A program made the translations under genes and the position numbers. The notes beneath the pieces were generated by a model. It worked only from the letters and a program-made list of their open reading frames with translations. It searched no databases and was not told the origin of the DNA. From Phytopythium helicoides (taxonomy: Eukaryota > Oomycota > Peronosporomycetes > Pythiales > Pythiaceae), in contig JANFNE010000021.1 of NCBI GenBank assembly GCA_024867545.1, positions 434,001 through 498,000 on the forward strand: DNA of 64,000 nucleotides, read 5' to 3'. The stretch's first letter is position 1. Each line of letters begins with the position of its first letter. Shown piece after piece: positions 11,801 to 22,622 of this stretch.

Positions 11801-14800
11801 TGATGATTTTGCGTCAGTTAGTGCGAGCGTTCCAGATCTTGCTTCAGATGGGCAACATGAGCCGAACTCTTTCCCTGATGGAGAGGTAGAAGAGCTTGAG
11901 AAAGACTTTGACGCAGTAAGTGATGATGACCACTCCGTTGAGTCAAACTACGAGGACGAAGACGCGCCGTCAGAAGCTCAATCTATTGATTTAGACTATG
12001 GCAACGCAACTGATGGTCATGAGCAAACAGATCAGAATAATGAAGCTGGAGATAATTCTTACTTCGATGGTGGTGTTGAGCTTTCGGAGAGCGGCGGTAG
12101 GATTACAGCTCTTGATTTTCCTGAGAAGTCTGTTGTCGATTCTGCATTGCATTCAGCTTCGGATGAATCATCGACTACAAAGCTGCTGATTCAAGAAGTG
12201 ACAACTCTTGAAGGTGCATTAGCTGTTGCAGAGAGTATGAATCCCGACACCGAATTTATCAAGATCGAGAGAAAGAAAGCTAAAGTGCTCGAGTTGCTCG
12301 GCGCAAAAGAGAAGTTGCTGAACCAGCATGCAAGGGCATTCCGTATCGAAGAAGAGAAACGACTGGTGAACGAGGCCGCACACCTCGCTCTTGGCCTTGA
12401 CATATCAAAAGAACTCCAAGAGCAAAAGTCACTCATTGCACGCGAGCTTCAGAGCGAGTTTGATGCCATCAAGCAATCCTACCCTAGACTGAAAAAGATG
12501 GTACTTGAACCAGCTGATACCGTAACGGGGATATCAAACGCTCTTGTTCGCACTCCAGTACCACTGATAACACTTGATGACCGCAATGCATTACATAATA
12601 AGTTGGCTGAGTCGGCTGATGACGAGTACGATGCACAATCGTTCGAAGACGCAAGCCCCAATGAGACAAAGCATGAAAAGGCAATAGAAGCTACTGTTGA
12701 ATTGAATAGTGCAGACAAGTTTGAAACAGCCAGCAATGTGTCACAACGGTACAGCGAATTTAGTGACGAGGTCGACGAGGAAAGCAGCGAAATAGATGGC
12801 GCGGGAGATACTGATATCCCTGACGCAATATCCGAGACTTCGCAAGTTGTGCTCCAATCAGCAATAGGAGAGGAAGAAGAACAATATGAGGTAGAAAGCG
12901 ACAATTCTTCGCCTTCAAATCCGAAAAGCGCAATCAGTGAAGCTGAGGAATACGAAGTTGAGTATGAAAACGAATCGTTTGCTGATGCACAGTCGGTGAC
13001 GTCTATCGTTGATGAAAACTATGTAAGCGCAGTGGGCGATGGTATCCATTCTGAACCTGGTTCAGTAGATGAACCATCAGGATTCGTTGCGTCGATTGCT
13101 GCATCTGAAGCTGCGAGCGAATACGGCGAAGATGACTTTGAGGCTGCTTCCGAGTCAGATGCCCCAGCCAGCAGTTGTGGAGATGACGCCGAAGTAAATA
13201 CTGACCACGCCAATCTTAAAGAGTCCGAAGAGCCACATACACAAGAGGAACACCTCTCTGTGAGCGAGCACGAACTCTCTGCTGCTCTAGCAGAAGTGAC
13301 ATCAAAATTAGACGAGCTATCTCATGATAAGGCAGAAACTACGGCTGACATCATTCAAATCGATGAGATGCAACAGCATCCTTTCCTGGATCGAGCCGAT
13401 GAGTCTACTCGTGAATTGCCTTCTTCGACATTAACTCCAGCTGCAGATTCGCATGCAGAAGCACATTCCACTTCTGCATCGTCCGAAGAAGAATCACTGA
13501 CAAAAAGTATCGAAGAGAGAATGGCGCGTCTCGAACGGCTCAAAGGGCTTATTCAAGAGCGGCAAAATGACATCCGCCAAGTTAACCGGCAGATCCGTGT
13601 CGAGATGCGAAAGGAAGCGCTCACCACAGAGGAGAGAGCGCTATGGGAGGAAGTAGAAGATCTCGAACATCAGCTTCAAGTCGATGCTACATCCTTAGAA
13701 CTGATTCGACAGAGAAATCAACTCGAGCTTAGCCGGCTCGAAGTTCGACAGCAAATGCAGCGACTCCCATCCAAGGTGTTTGGCAACATATGTATTGAAA
13801 GAGATTTTCTTGATGGCTTTGACTTTGTCGAGGCTGCAGAACCATGTGAAGTAACTCCGTCGCTTCCTCGAGATATGGATGTTCAAGTGAGTATGGGTGT
13901 GGAAGTTGAGTGCCAAACAACTGGTCACGGAGTCTTTCAAGAGAAGGTTGTCGCGGTTTCTCGTCCTGCAGACCTTTTAGCTACGTATGCGTACATCGAG
14001 GAGGCAGAGCTCGCTGTTATAGATGAATTCAAGCAAGTTCAAGCGAAATCGACCGAGGAGAGAGGATACGCTAAGATGAGTGTGGAAGCATCGCACGAAT
14101 TGCGCTCCGGTGCCACGATTAATCAGATACATGAGGAGAAAAATGGACCTCAAAGATTTGCTGGAAGGATTCTGTTATGTCGAGACTGCTGAGTCGGTGG
14201 ATCAGAAAGAAGTTGACCTACTTGCAGCCTTTGACTATGTTGAGCAAGTTGAAACGGTGGCCAAGCTCAGCGAAAAACCTCATCACGACGCTGGCAATAA
14301 TGGTTGCTACGCAACACCAAGCAAATTAGAACTGCTTGAGCATTCTGAAGATGTCCCTCGCGGTGCTGTTGACGATATTTTCGACCAAGTTGTCGAGGCA
14401 GAAGAAAAATGTTACAATATTAGTGGTGTGGAAGATGGTCAAGACGGCGACAACGTCTCTTCATTTGCTCAAGATGCAGTCAATGAGTGCGAGCCGCCAG
14501 AAGAATATCTTAAGGTAGAGCAACACCGTAAAATACCCGAGTTCGACAATGTGAAGGGATCCATAGATGAGTTTGATCGAGAAGAGGTGCAACCCGAGCA
14601 GAACATGGCTCTGGATGATGGCACGATTGACCGGATGTCGTCTTTGATCCTGTCCGACTTGCTCGACGATGTTGGATCGGGTACGTCGAAGGATGGGTTT
14701 CCATGTGTGGGTAGTTCATGATTGCTAATTGGGCTTGGTTTCGCAGTGGTGTTTTGTCTTAGACAGTGCCACTTAAGTCTAGGGGACGAAGCGAAGAAGC

Positions 14801-15830
14801 ATAATCCACTTGTGAACTCAGGCGAATCAATTGCTGAAGTGCACGTGGATCAGCATTTGGAAGCCATCGATCAACAAAGTCCAGCGCCAACTCTAGGAAA
14901 TGGCAGAACAAGAGTTTCTGATCGCGTAGATGCGGTGACCGAACTCATCTTTGAAGCGCTAGTCGATCAAGCGCTGCTTACCCACATCGTCGAAGGGTCA
15001 ATAAAGTCGACAGCTTATCGAGTCGCCTCGCCACATGTGGTGAAGGACACGGATCCACCGTGCTCTACGTCAGTCGAGCAGCTTGCTGTAGCAACTGACA
15101 ACATAGAGCGGATTGATGTTCCACAAACGCAGCACGATTCTGCTCATGGCCGCTTCGTTGAGCACGTTCTAGGTGCATTAACGATCAAGGGCGATCAGGT
15201 AGGCGAATGTGTGAGGATGCGCTGAGCGCTCATCCTGCGAACTGACACGGAAATTTCATGCAGATTCAGCTGCGTGATTTGTCTGCTCTAGAAAGCTACG
15301 GCCTCGACTCGGCCTCGGCCCAATTGCTCTACGATGTGGTCGAGGAGATCGCTCAGTCTGCACTCGATGCCCATCTTCTATCAGCCCCCAGCCTCTCCAC
15401 GAGCGCAGTTGTTAGTGGAGAAGAGCTGCTGGTTGCTCTTCGTCAGGCAGTGCGGTGCCAAGTTGACGCTCTTGGGTCCGTCGGCACTGAGATGCACGAG
15501 CAGCTCGACCGGCAACTGCGGGCTCTGACAGACGGCGATGACCAGATCGATGCCGAGGACGTGGCTCTGCTGCGTCAGTTCTCGTCTCGAGCTCCAGCCA
15601 TGGCGAAGGTGTCGAGCTCCGCCGCTGGGGCGTGGCTCGCGACGCCGCCCGTAGCTCTTTCGTCGTCGCTCGTGCCCCGCACCCCGACGCCCACGTCTGG
15701 AGGCCGCAGCCGCGGGCGTAAGTCGCTGGTGTCGCTGACTCGCAGCCGGCAGCAGGCCGAGCTGCAGCGGCGCGTGACGGACGCGATCCTGTCGGATCTA
15801 CTGGCGGACGCCACGTCGAGGTTGCGTTAG
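5871..15830 (+). CDS. Giant acidic coiled-coil scaffold-like protein (about 3,250 aa)
   Basis: Exons from the ATG at 5871: to 7382, 7449-14680, 14747-15198 and 15264-15830 (introns 66, 66 and 65 nt). The protein is Ser/Glu/Asp-rich with scattered coiled coils, for example around 6640-6800 (RERVIVAAEELHQAQNQQ), 7260-7480 and 13510-13770 (ERMARLERLKGLIQERQND). Two degenerate repeats stand out. The first is many copies of an acidic aromatic motif such as EYEDDFN, GYDDDFAS, YGEDDFEA and EYDDDAE. The second, C-terminal, is LLxxFxYVExxE (FLDGFDFVEAAE, LLEGFCYVETAE, LLAAFDYVEQVE). Such architecture is common in centrosomal and ciliary scaffolds (CEP350-like), but no domain proves this. The frame breaks at an A5 run (14139-14143); dropping one A restores it. 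I do not recognise a specific family. Confidence 0.6.
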
Positions 15831-15982
15831 TCGCCTGCATGTTGTAGTGCGTGGCGTGTCATGTCATCCGTTGACTACAGTAGCGGAGAGTATAGTGCAT
15901 CTCTGCTGGCGGGCAGCCAGCCAATGCCGATGGGTTCTCATCCCGCTGACTTGCGCCGAGTATACCGCGAGTCGCACGTTGC

Positions 15983-17605
15983 ATGGATCCGCCGGCCTCG
16001 CTGCTCATTGACGAGCCGCCACGCCCCTCCTATCCGCCCATGAGCTCGCAGACGTCGCCCGTGCTCGCCGAGCTGCTCGCCTGGATGCGCGCGAGCGGCG
16101 CGCAGGTGCGCGGCCTCGAGATCCGCTACTTGGGCCGCGACGAGGGCCACGCCGTCTTCGCCTCGCAGCCGCTGCGCTCCGGTGGGTTTCTCGCTCGCTG
16201 CGCGGCCGGGACCGCTCTGGCTGACGGGCGATGATGCAGGAGACGTGACCATCCGCGTGCCGTTCAAGCTCACCATGTCGGTCGAGTCGGCGGCCGCGTC
16301 CGAGCTCAAGCCCGTGCTCGAGGCGTACAGGGACCTGCCGCCAGACGAGGTGCTGGCGCTGCACCTCATGCACGAGCGCGGCAAGGGCGCGGGCTCCTTC
16401 TTCGCGCCGTTCCTGCGCTCGCTCCCGCGCGCGTTCGACCTGCCCGTCTTCTGGTCCGACGAGCAGCTCCAGGAGCTCGCGGGCACCAATGTACTGCTGC
16501 TCACGCAGATGATGAAGCGCCAGCTCACCAAGGACTTTGATGGCATCCACACAGCGCTCATGGACGAGTTCCCCGGCGTGTTCCCGCCCTCCAGCGCCAA
16601 CTACGCGCGCCCGACGCTCGCCGACTACGAGTGGGCCATGGGAGTCATCTGGAGCCGCGCGTTCGGCGTCACGCGCGACCAGCGGTATCTACACGTGCTG
16701 TGCCCCACCATGGACATGTTCAACCACGACGTGCAGCTGCGCAACCCGCTGGATGACTTTGTGCGCTACAACGCCGAGGAGCAGACGCTCGAGCACCGCG
16801 TGTGCACCGACGACGGCGGGGTGGTGGCTCCAGGATCGCCGGTCATGATCAGCTACGGGCAGTACTCGAACGCCAAGCTACTCTACTCGTACGGATTTGC
16901 AGGTCCCCAGCAACCCACGCCAAGCCCTCGACCTGTGGATGAAGATTCCTCCTAGCGACCCGTACGCCAAACTCAAGCAGACGCTGCTCGACTCGAGCGA
17001 GCTAACACGCGAGCAAACGTACGACTTCCGCGGAACGCTCTTCCCAAACGATGTCGACGAGCGACTACTTGCTACGCTGCGCGTCATCCTCATGGACGAG
17101 CAGGAAATCCGGCACTACAAGAATGTGCGTTGCTTGCTTGAAGCTTGACTGCTGGTACTGCCAGGAAAGCAAATCTGACATTGGTCACATGCGTCTTCTT
17201 GCACAGGCATTCGAGCAATCGATAGTGAGCGTGCGCAATGAGCTTGCCGTGTACGAGAATCTCCAGGTCACGTGTGCTCGCAAGCTGTCCAACTACCCGA
17301 CGACGTAAGTCTTCGAGTCCTTGTCAGCAATGCATTGGCCAAGTGAGCAAGGGTTTAATCATGGTTGCTCTTGCAACAGGATCGAGGATGACCGTGTGAT
17401 TCTGAAGAGCGCTCAGCTCCAGCGCGACTCTCGGCAAGCATCTGCCGTCCAAGTTCGCTTGGAGGACAAGCTCGTGCTTTCTGGGGTCATTGCCACGCTA
17501 GACTCGTGGAAGCAAGCCCTCGCCGTCAATCCCACCACGTATCCTCCGCTGTCAACGCGGCAGTCAAAGCGAGAGCAAACGTCAATTGCGATCGCAGAAT
17601 GCTGA
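15983..17605 (+). CDS. SET-domain protein methyltransferase, SETD3/Rubisco-LSMT type
   Basis: Exons: 15983-16181, 16240-17124, 17207-17304 and 17380-17605. An alternative start is MSSQTSP at 16040. The split SET domain shows VRGLEIRYLGRDEGHAVFAS with PLRSGDVTIRVPF (N-terminal SET), an inserted helical iSET region with LHLMHERGKG, the core motif LCPTMDMFNHD (equivalent to DxxNH), and SPVMISYGQYSNAKLLYSYGF, the family's YG..sN..L...YGF signature. A helical substrate-binding C-terminal region follows. Relatives methylate actin histidine (SETD3) or lysines on cytosolic and ribosomal proteins; the substrate here is unknown. The frame breaks near 16894-16904: removing one base joins the YSYGF block to VPSNPRQALDLW, and the total then fits 468 residues. 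The C-terminal tail after 17380 is poorly conserved. Confidence 0.78.
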
Positions 17606-17863
17606 AATCGAGAGCTAGGCAAGTCGAGAGTAGTGTGCTAAAACTCATATGAACAATGTGGTTGACCTTTGTTTAGCTGTATGATAATGAGTTTAGAGGC
17701 TGCTGACTTCCACCCAAGTGCTACATCTAGTGCAGCACGAGCACAGACAAATAGAGGCGTGTATAGAGGCGTGTATGATAATGAGTTTAGAGGCTGCTGA
17801 CTTCCACCCAAGTGCTACATCTAGTGCAGCACGAGCACAGACAAATAGAGGCGTGAAATCGCT
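17606..17863. other. Intergenic between convergent genes
   Basis: This short spacer between two convergent SET-domain genes is largely filled by a tandem duplication (17679-17855). No ORF of interest is present; both 3' UTRs and poly(A) signals must lie here. Confidence 0.5.
17679..17855. repeat. Tandem duplication, 2 x 83 bp, period 94
   Basis: The block starting GTATGATAATGAGTTTAGAG at 17679-17761 recurs at 17773-17855 without a mismatch seen by eye. The copies are separated by the 11-nt linker TATAGAGGCGT, which itself echoes the end of the unit. Within the unit GTGCT and AGCAC can pair as a small hairpin. The absence of divergence points to a recent duplication or an assembly artefact. 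Confidence 0.85.
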
Positions 17864-18674
17864 CTAGTTCGCGATCTTCTTTTCCAGAAGCTGGCGCAGC
17901 ACGCTAGGCGTAAACATGCCAATCCTGGACTCGACCTCAGCATTATTGAGGTACTTGGCGCCACCAATGTGGCCACGGCACGTAGGTGCACCGCAGAGGC
18001 AGTCAAACTTCTCTTCCATGTCCCACTCGCTCGTCGTGTAGTCGAACGAAAGGTGTTCGCCTGCTCCATCGGGACCACACGAGTTAGTTGTCGCCATGAT
18101 GGGAGTTGCAATTGCAGGCACACTGAATGCTCACCTTCGCTGATGTCGCGCAATGCAACGAAAGACACCTCGGGCTTGCCCTCGGACATGACAAGCTTGG
18201 TGTTGGGAGCGCAGCTGTGGTTGACGTACTCGAGTCCGCCATGGAACTCAAGATGCTGGTCCGCGCTCACCTGGATCGTGAACCGCGTCGGCTGGTCAAA
18301 CTGCACGGCACGAGTGTCAGCAAGAGTTGCAGTCGTCATGCAGCCATCCCAGCACTCACGAAGATTCCGGGAGCGGTGCCCACGAGGCTGCCCTTCTCCA
18401 GGTCGCGTGCAGCCACTGCGGACCGCCAGTGCTCGCTCCTGTCAATGTATCACACACTTGAGCATCTGGATACGTCGCAACATAGGCGTGCAGCGCGGGA
18501 GACGTACACTTGCTCGATGAAGAAGCGTCCCTGAGCATTCTCGGGCACGTAGCGCGTGGGCGTGCTGGGCTTGTGGTGCTCGCCGTTGACGGCCGGGAGC
18601 GGGGCCGCGACGCTGGCAAAGTGGCGACGGGCGACCGATGGCAGCGAGGACGACAGGGCGCGGCGGCTGAGCAT
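17864..18674 (-). CDS. Small SET/post-SET protein with mitochondrial-type presequence
   Basis: Four exons (minus): 18508-18674, 18360-18438, 18135-18300 and 17864-18060 give 202 residues. The N-terminus MLSRRALSSSLPSVARRHFAS is rich in Arg/Ser/Ala and lacks acidic residues, like a mitochondrial presequence. The compact SET domain follows: AARDLEKGSLVGTAPG, FHGGLEYVNHSCAPNT (NHSCxPN AdoMet/active-site motif), VALRDISEGEHLSFDY, and the post-SET Cys cluster CLCGAPTCRG. SET enzymes transfer methyl groups from AdoMet to lysine. The size resembles minimal (viral or bacterial type) SET proteins rather than large chromatin regulators. Mitochondrial location is inferred from sequence only; a nuclear role cannot be excluded. 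All phases agree and the frame is intact. Confidence 0.75.
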
Positions 18675-20315
18675 GTTGCGGCTGGAGGAGGAGGAGGAGG
18701 AGTGCTTGGGGCTCTGGCGCAAATTGCGGAATGACAAGAGCGAGCAGCTGAGCCGCGATTGCGAGCTTGCTTGGGGCAGCCTACCGTACCGTACGGGTTT
18801 GCGTGTCAGGGATGACGGCCGTTGCACCAGAGCGCGAGCCGAGCGGCCAATGCGGCGGGAAGGGAGAGGTGTCAGGAGTCGGAGGTGCCATGAGTACGCG
18901 ATAAACGGGTCATTCGGCCAGGAACTATCTTGGTCTCAGTATCGGAGACCAGCCTCAACACTCGAGCTAGACGCGCGCAATTGCGTTTACGTGGCATACT
19001 GAACCCAAATGTAAATGTTTCAGAGCGAAACTTCAGCATCCAGCACTAAGTGGCCATGTCGACTTAGCGGTCGAGCGGTCGCTGCGAGCAGTGGCGGCCA
19101 GGGCACGCCACAGCACGACGCATTGGCTTCGACCACAGAGAGCGCCACGTAAGCGACTCGTCACCCGTGGCGCGTCCAATGCCCGTGTCTTGGTACGAGC
19201 CGTCACGGGGTGGACGACATGTGACACAGAACCAGCGACGGTAGGCGTTGACGTGCGACGGAGCAGTCCACGAGATACGTTTACACGAGAGTGCTACGTA
19301 AAGACGATCAAGCGACCGGCGCGCATCAATCGCGCGAGCGAGGACGGAAGTGATGCACGGCGTTGTGCCTGAATCGATCTCGTAATCCCAGTGAGCCAAT
19401 GTATCTGTCTCTAGGATTGGTGCAGTTCTACCATTGCCTCCGTCGATGGAGACTTTGTCGGTTGTGAACTCGAGTTAGGTGAGCTGCAAGTCATGCCTCG
19501 GTAAGTAGCCACGAGGTGAAGGTGTAGTCCTGTGCGATTGCTGTGTATCACGCTGCGTGCTGGCGTCGTCAAAAAGTGTCGACGAACGTATCCGACGGGA
19601 TGATGAGCGTGCTTACGATGTCGACCTTGGGGGCAGAGCACCACTCAGGCGCTGCTTCGATTTTCCAGATTCGGAGTTAACTTTTTCCGTTGTGCGAAGC
19701 GACCATGGGAAAACTGAAGGAACCTTCACGTTAAGTATAAGTGTTGACTTTGCCACTTATGTGGGTTGAACTTGGGGAGTTTGCAACGTCGCAACGGTAT
19801 AGTATACATCATTGCAGGACGGGTAAACAAGGCGATTTCGAGATGGCAAGGAGATTTTTCTCATGGCTCTTTCTAGACGTTGTCGACAAATAGCCTGACA
19901 TTGTGCTTACGCTGCAGTCGTGCTGCTGGGTGCCTAGTATCAGCATCTTGGCTCGTTACCTCTACCTAGGTCGTTTCATGCTCGGAACTCGTTGCGAAGA
20001 TGCGACTTCCAAAAGGGCAACACCACGATTGTTCACGCCACGGCTTCACTTCGATGTCATGAAAGTGGCGCTCCATCACCCCGTTTTGTCGAGCCCAGTT
20101 GGGACCATGAGCAAGTTGCGTCACGCTCAGACCTCGATCAGGGCAACCCGAGCACACTGTGCATAAAATGGCGCGTCTGCCAGTGAAACCAGCGCTTCAA
20201 CTTTGGTTGCCACGTCACGTGGCGCTCAAGCCTGCAAGAAGAAAAAAAGTTTCGTGTCTCCACAAAATCTGGGTTTCGTGCTACTTGCGCATATGATGAC
20301 TCTCTGGTCATCATC
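18675..20315. other. 1.6-kb intergenic region, no gene recognised
   Basis: I see no coding signal on either strand: short frames only, with no domain motifs and no codon-like composition. It contains a small inverted repeat (GGTCTC..GAGACC near 18933) and, close to the BiP-A 3' end, the palindromic ACGT site at 20209-20223. It separates the small SET gene (-), whose promoter must lie here, from the 3' end of the BiP-A gene (-). Confidence 0.4.
20209..20223. promoter_or_regulatory. Palindromic ACGT (UPRE/G-box-like) site
   Basis: GCCACGTCACGTGGC has perfect 7-bp arms around a central C. Its complement contains TGACGTGG, the core of unfolded-protein-response elements bound by bZIP factors in animals and fungi. 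It lies 93 bp past the BiP-A stop codon, an odd place for a promoter site. Related CCACGTCA/CACGTGGC sequences are upstream of the BiP-B start. Function in oomycetes is inferred only. Confidence 0.35.
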
Positions 20316-22199
20316 TTACAACTCGTTATGGTAGTCCTCGTCGACGTTGGGTGCTCCGGGGTTGCTTAAATCCTCCATGAGGGAGCCGTCCGCCTTCACG
20401 ACCTCAAAGTCCTCCTTCTCAGCTTCCAAAATGGCCTCGAGCAAGACTAAGGCGCCTTGCGTAAGCGTACTCTCGAAGTCCTCGTCATCCAACTTTCCCG
20501 ACAACGTATCAGCGATGCGCTCCTTGATGCGCTTGTCCTCGTCGGCGAACTCAGCAGCCTCCTGGACCATGCGGTCAATCTCCTCCTGCGACAGACGACC
20601 CTTCTCAGCCGTGATCGTGATCGACTCGGCCTTGCCCGTGCCCTTGTCCTCAGCAGCAACCTGCAGGATACCGTTCGCGTCGATCTCGAACGTCACCTCA
20701 ATCTGAGGCACACCACGCGGAGCAGGCGGCAGACCCGTCAGCTCGAACTTGCCGAGCAGGCGGTTGTCCTTCGTCATGGCACGCTCACCCTCGAACACCT
20801 GGATCAGCACAGCCGGCTGGTTGTCCTGGTACGTCGAGAACGTCTGAGACTTCTTCGTCGGGATCACAGTGTTACGGTTGATGAGCTTGGTCATGACACC
20901 ACCGACCGTCTCAATACCCTGCGAGAGAGGAACCACATCGATCAGAAGCACGTCCTTGGTCAGGTCGTCCTGCTCGCCGCTGAGGATACCACCCTGCACG
21001 GCAGCACCGTACGCAACAGCCTCATCCGGGTTCACATCACGCGACGGCTCCTTGCCGTTGAAGTAGTCCTTGATCAGCTGCTGCACCTTCGGGATACGCG
21101 TCGAGCCACCAACAAGAACAATCTCGTCCACCTCCGACTTCTTCAGACCAGCGTCCTTCATCACCTTCTCCACCGGACCAAGCGTCTTCTTGAACAGATC
21201 CTCGTTCAGCTTCTCGAAACGAGCGCGGCTCAGCGACCCCGTGAAGTCCTCACCGTCCAGCAGCGACTCGATCTCAAGACGAGCCTGAGCCTGCGTCGAC
21301 AGAGCACGCTTCACACGCTCAGCCTCACGACGCAGCTTCTGCAGAGCACGCTTGTCCGACCCAATGTCGATCGTCTTGTCCTTCTTCCACTTCTTGATGA
21401 AGTACTGCATGATGCGCTGGTCAAAGTCCTCACCACCAAGGTGCGTGTCACCGTTCGTCGCCAGAACCTCGAACACACCGCCGTCAATGGCGAGCAGCGT
21501 GACATCGAAGGTACCGCCACCAAGGTCGAACACCAACACGTTCTTCTCACCCTGAGACTTCTTGTCAATGCCGTAGGCAATGGCAGCAGCCGTCGGCTCG
21601 TTGATGATGCGCTGAACCGTCAGACCAGCAATCGTACCGGCGTCCTTGGTAGCCTGACGCTGAGCGTCGTTGAAGTAGGCCGGCACCGTCACGACCGCGT
21701 CGTACACCTCGCGGCCAATGTAGCCCTCGGCAATCTGCTTCATCTTGGTGAGCACCATGGCCGACACCTCCTCGGGCGAGAACTGCTTCTTCTCGCCCTT
21801 GATCGTCACCTCGATGAACGGCTTGCCAGCGCGGTCCACGATGTGGTAGGGGAGCAGCTTCTTGTCGGCCTGCACCGACTTGTCGCTGAACTTGCGGCCG
21901 ATGAGGCGCTTGACATCGAAGAGGGTCTTCTCGGGGTTGATGGTCGCCTGGTTCTTGGCGCCATCGCCGATGAGGCGCTCGTCGTTCGAGTCCCAGGCCA
22001 CGTAGGACGGCGTGATGCGGTTACCCTGGTCGTTGGCGATGATCTCCACCTTCTGGTCCTTGTACACGCCCACGCACGAGTAAGTCGTGCCCAGGTCGAT
22101 GCCGATAACGGGGCCGCGGGGACCATAGGGATCATCATCCGCGTGAACCATGTCCACGTAGATGAGTGCGACCGACAGCAGGATCTTGTTCAAATTCAT
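20316..22199 (-). CDS. BiP/GRP78-like ER HSP70, paralogue A with divergent lid
   Basis: An intronless gene encodes 627 residues. A signal peptide ([20 protein letters not shown]) precedes the HSP70 ATPase domain, with the signatures [27 protein letters not shown] and [11 protein letters not shown], and then the substrate-binding beta domain. The C-terminus ends HNEL, a variant ER-retrieval signal. Relative to BiP-B (34566-36536), residues about 32-577 are almost identical, including silent sites. After KRIKERI the lid changes completely: about 18 residues of the lid helix are missing and the remainder is shorter and diverged ([20 protein letters not shown]). The signal peptides also differ. 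BiP folds proteins in the ER lumen; an altered lid should change substrate release or co-chaperone contacts. That consequence is inferred. Confidence 0.9.
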   Translation of the reverse strand: MNLNKILLSVALIYVDMVHADDDPYGPRGPVIGIDLGTTYSCVGVYKDQKVEIIANDQGNRITPSYVAWDSNDERLIGDGAKNQATINPEKTLFDVKRLIGRKFSDKSVQADKKLLPYHIVDRAGKPFIEVTIKGEKKQFSPEEVSAMVLTKMKQIAEGYIGREVYDAVVTVPAYFNDAQRQATKDAGTIAGLTVQRIINEPTAAAIAYGIDKKSQGEKNVLVFDLGGGTFDVTLLAIDGGVFEVLATNGDTHLGGEDFDQRIMQYFIKKWKKDKTIDIGSDKRALQKLRREAERVKRALSTQAQARLEIESLLDGEDFTGSLSRARFEKLNEDLFKKTLGPVEKVMKDAGLKKSEVDEIVLVGGSTRIPKVQQLIKDYFNGKEPSRDVNPDEAVAYGAAVQGGILSGEQDDLTKDVLLIDVVPLSQGIETVGGVMTKLINRNTVIPTKKSQTFSTYQDNQPAVLIQVFEGERAMTKDNRLLGKFELTGLPPAPRGVPQIEVTFEIDANGILQVAAEDKGTGKAESITITAEKGRLSQEEIDRMVQEAAEFADEDKRIKERIADTLSGKLDDEDFESTLTQGALVLLEAILEAEKEDFEVVKADGSLMEDLSNPGAPNVDEDYHNEL

Positions 22200-22622
22200 G
22201 TCGGCAGGTCTTTCCTCGCGTAGGTGAGTCTTGTAGTGAATCGGTGAAATCGAAAATGAACTTTGTCCAACGGATGGTCAACCCAACGTGACACCTCCAT
22301 GGGTACATTCACCTGGTGGACTGGTGACTCGAAAGCGTACCCATTCGACCTCCCAGCCGCGGCAGCCACGTGTCTTTCGACGCATGGAGAATTGGAAGTT
22401 ATATGAAGTTTGGCTGGCGACAGGCTTCGACAAACGAGACAAGACACCACTTGAGGTACACGGAGTTTGTCAACACCGCAACAGGTTCGGTGTGGCTCTC
22501 TTGGTTTGAGTCGGTGGACAGAAGCTCGATAGAGGTTTCTTCGGTCAGCACGCACTTCACAATGTTTCAACCTCGCGAGGCCAGGTGACCGGCGGTGACG
22601 GGAGGACCTCAGAAAGTGAAAG
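22200..22622 (-). promoter_or_regulatory. BiP-A upstream region
   Basis: This 423-bp stretch separates the BiP-A start codon (complement at 22197-22199) from the stop of the upstream chimera gene. It holds GCCACGTGTC at 22365-22374 (on the BiP-A strand GACACGTGGC), an E-box/UPRE-like core also seen upstream of BiP-B, and GAA/TTC blocks that could be weak heat-shock elements. No coding signal is seen. Confidence 0.4.
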
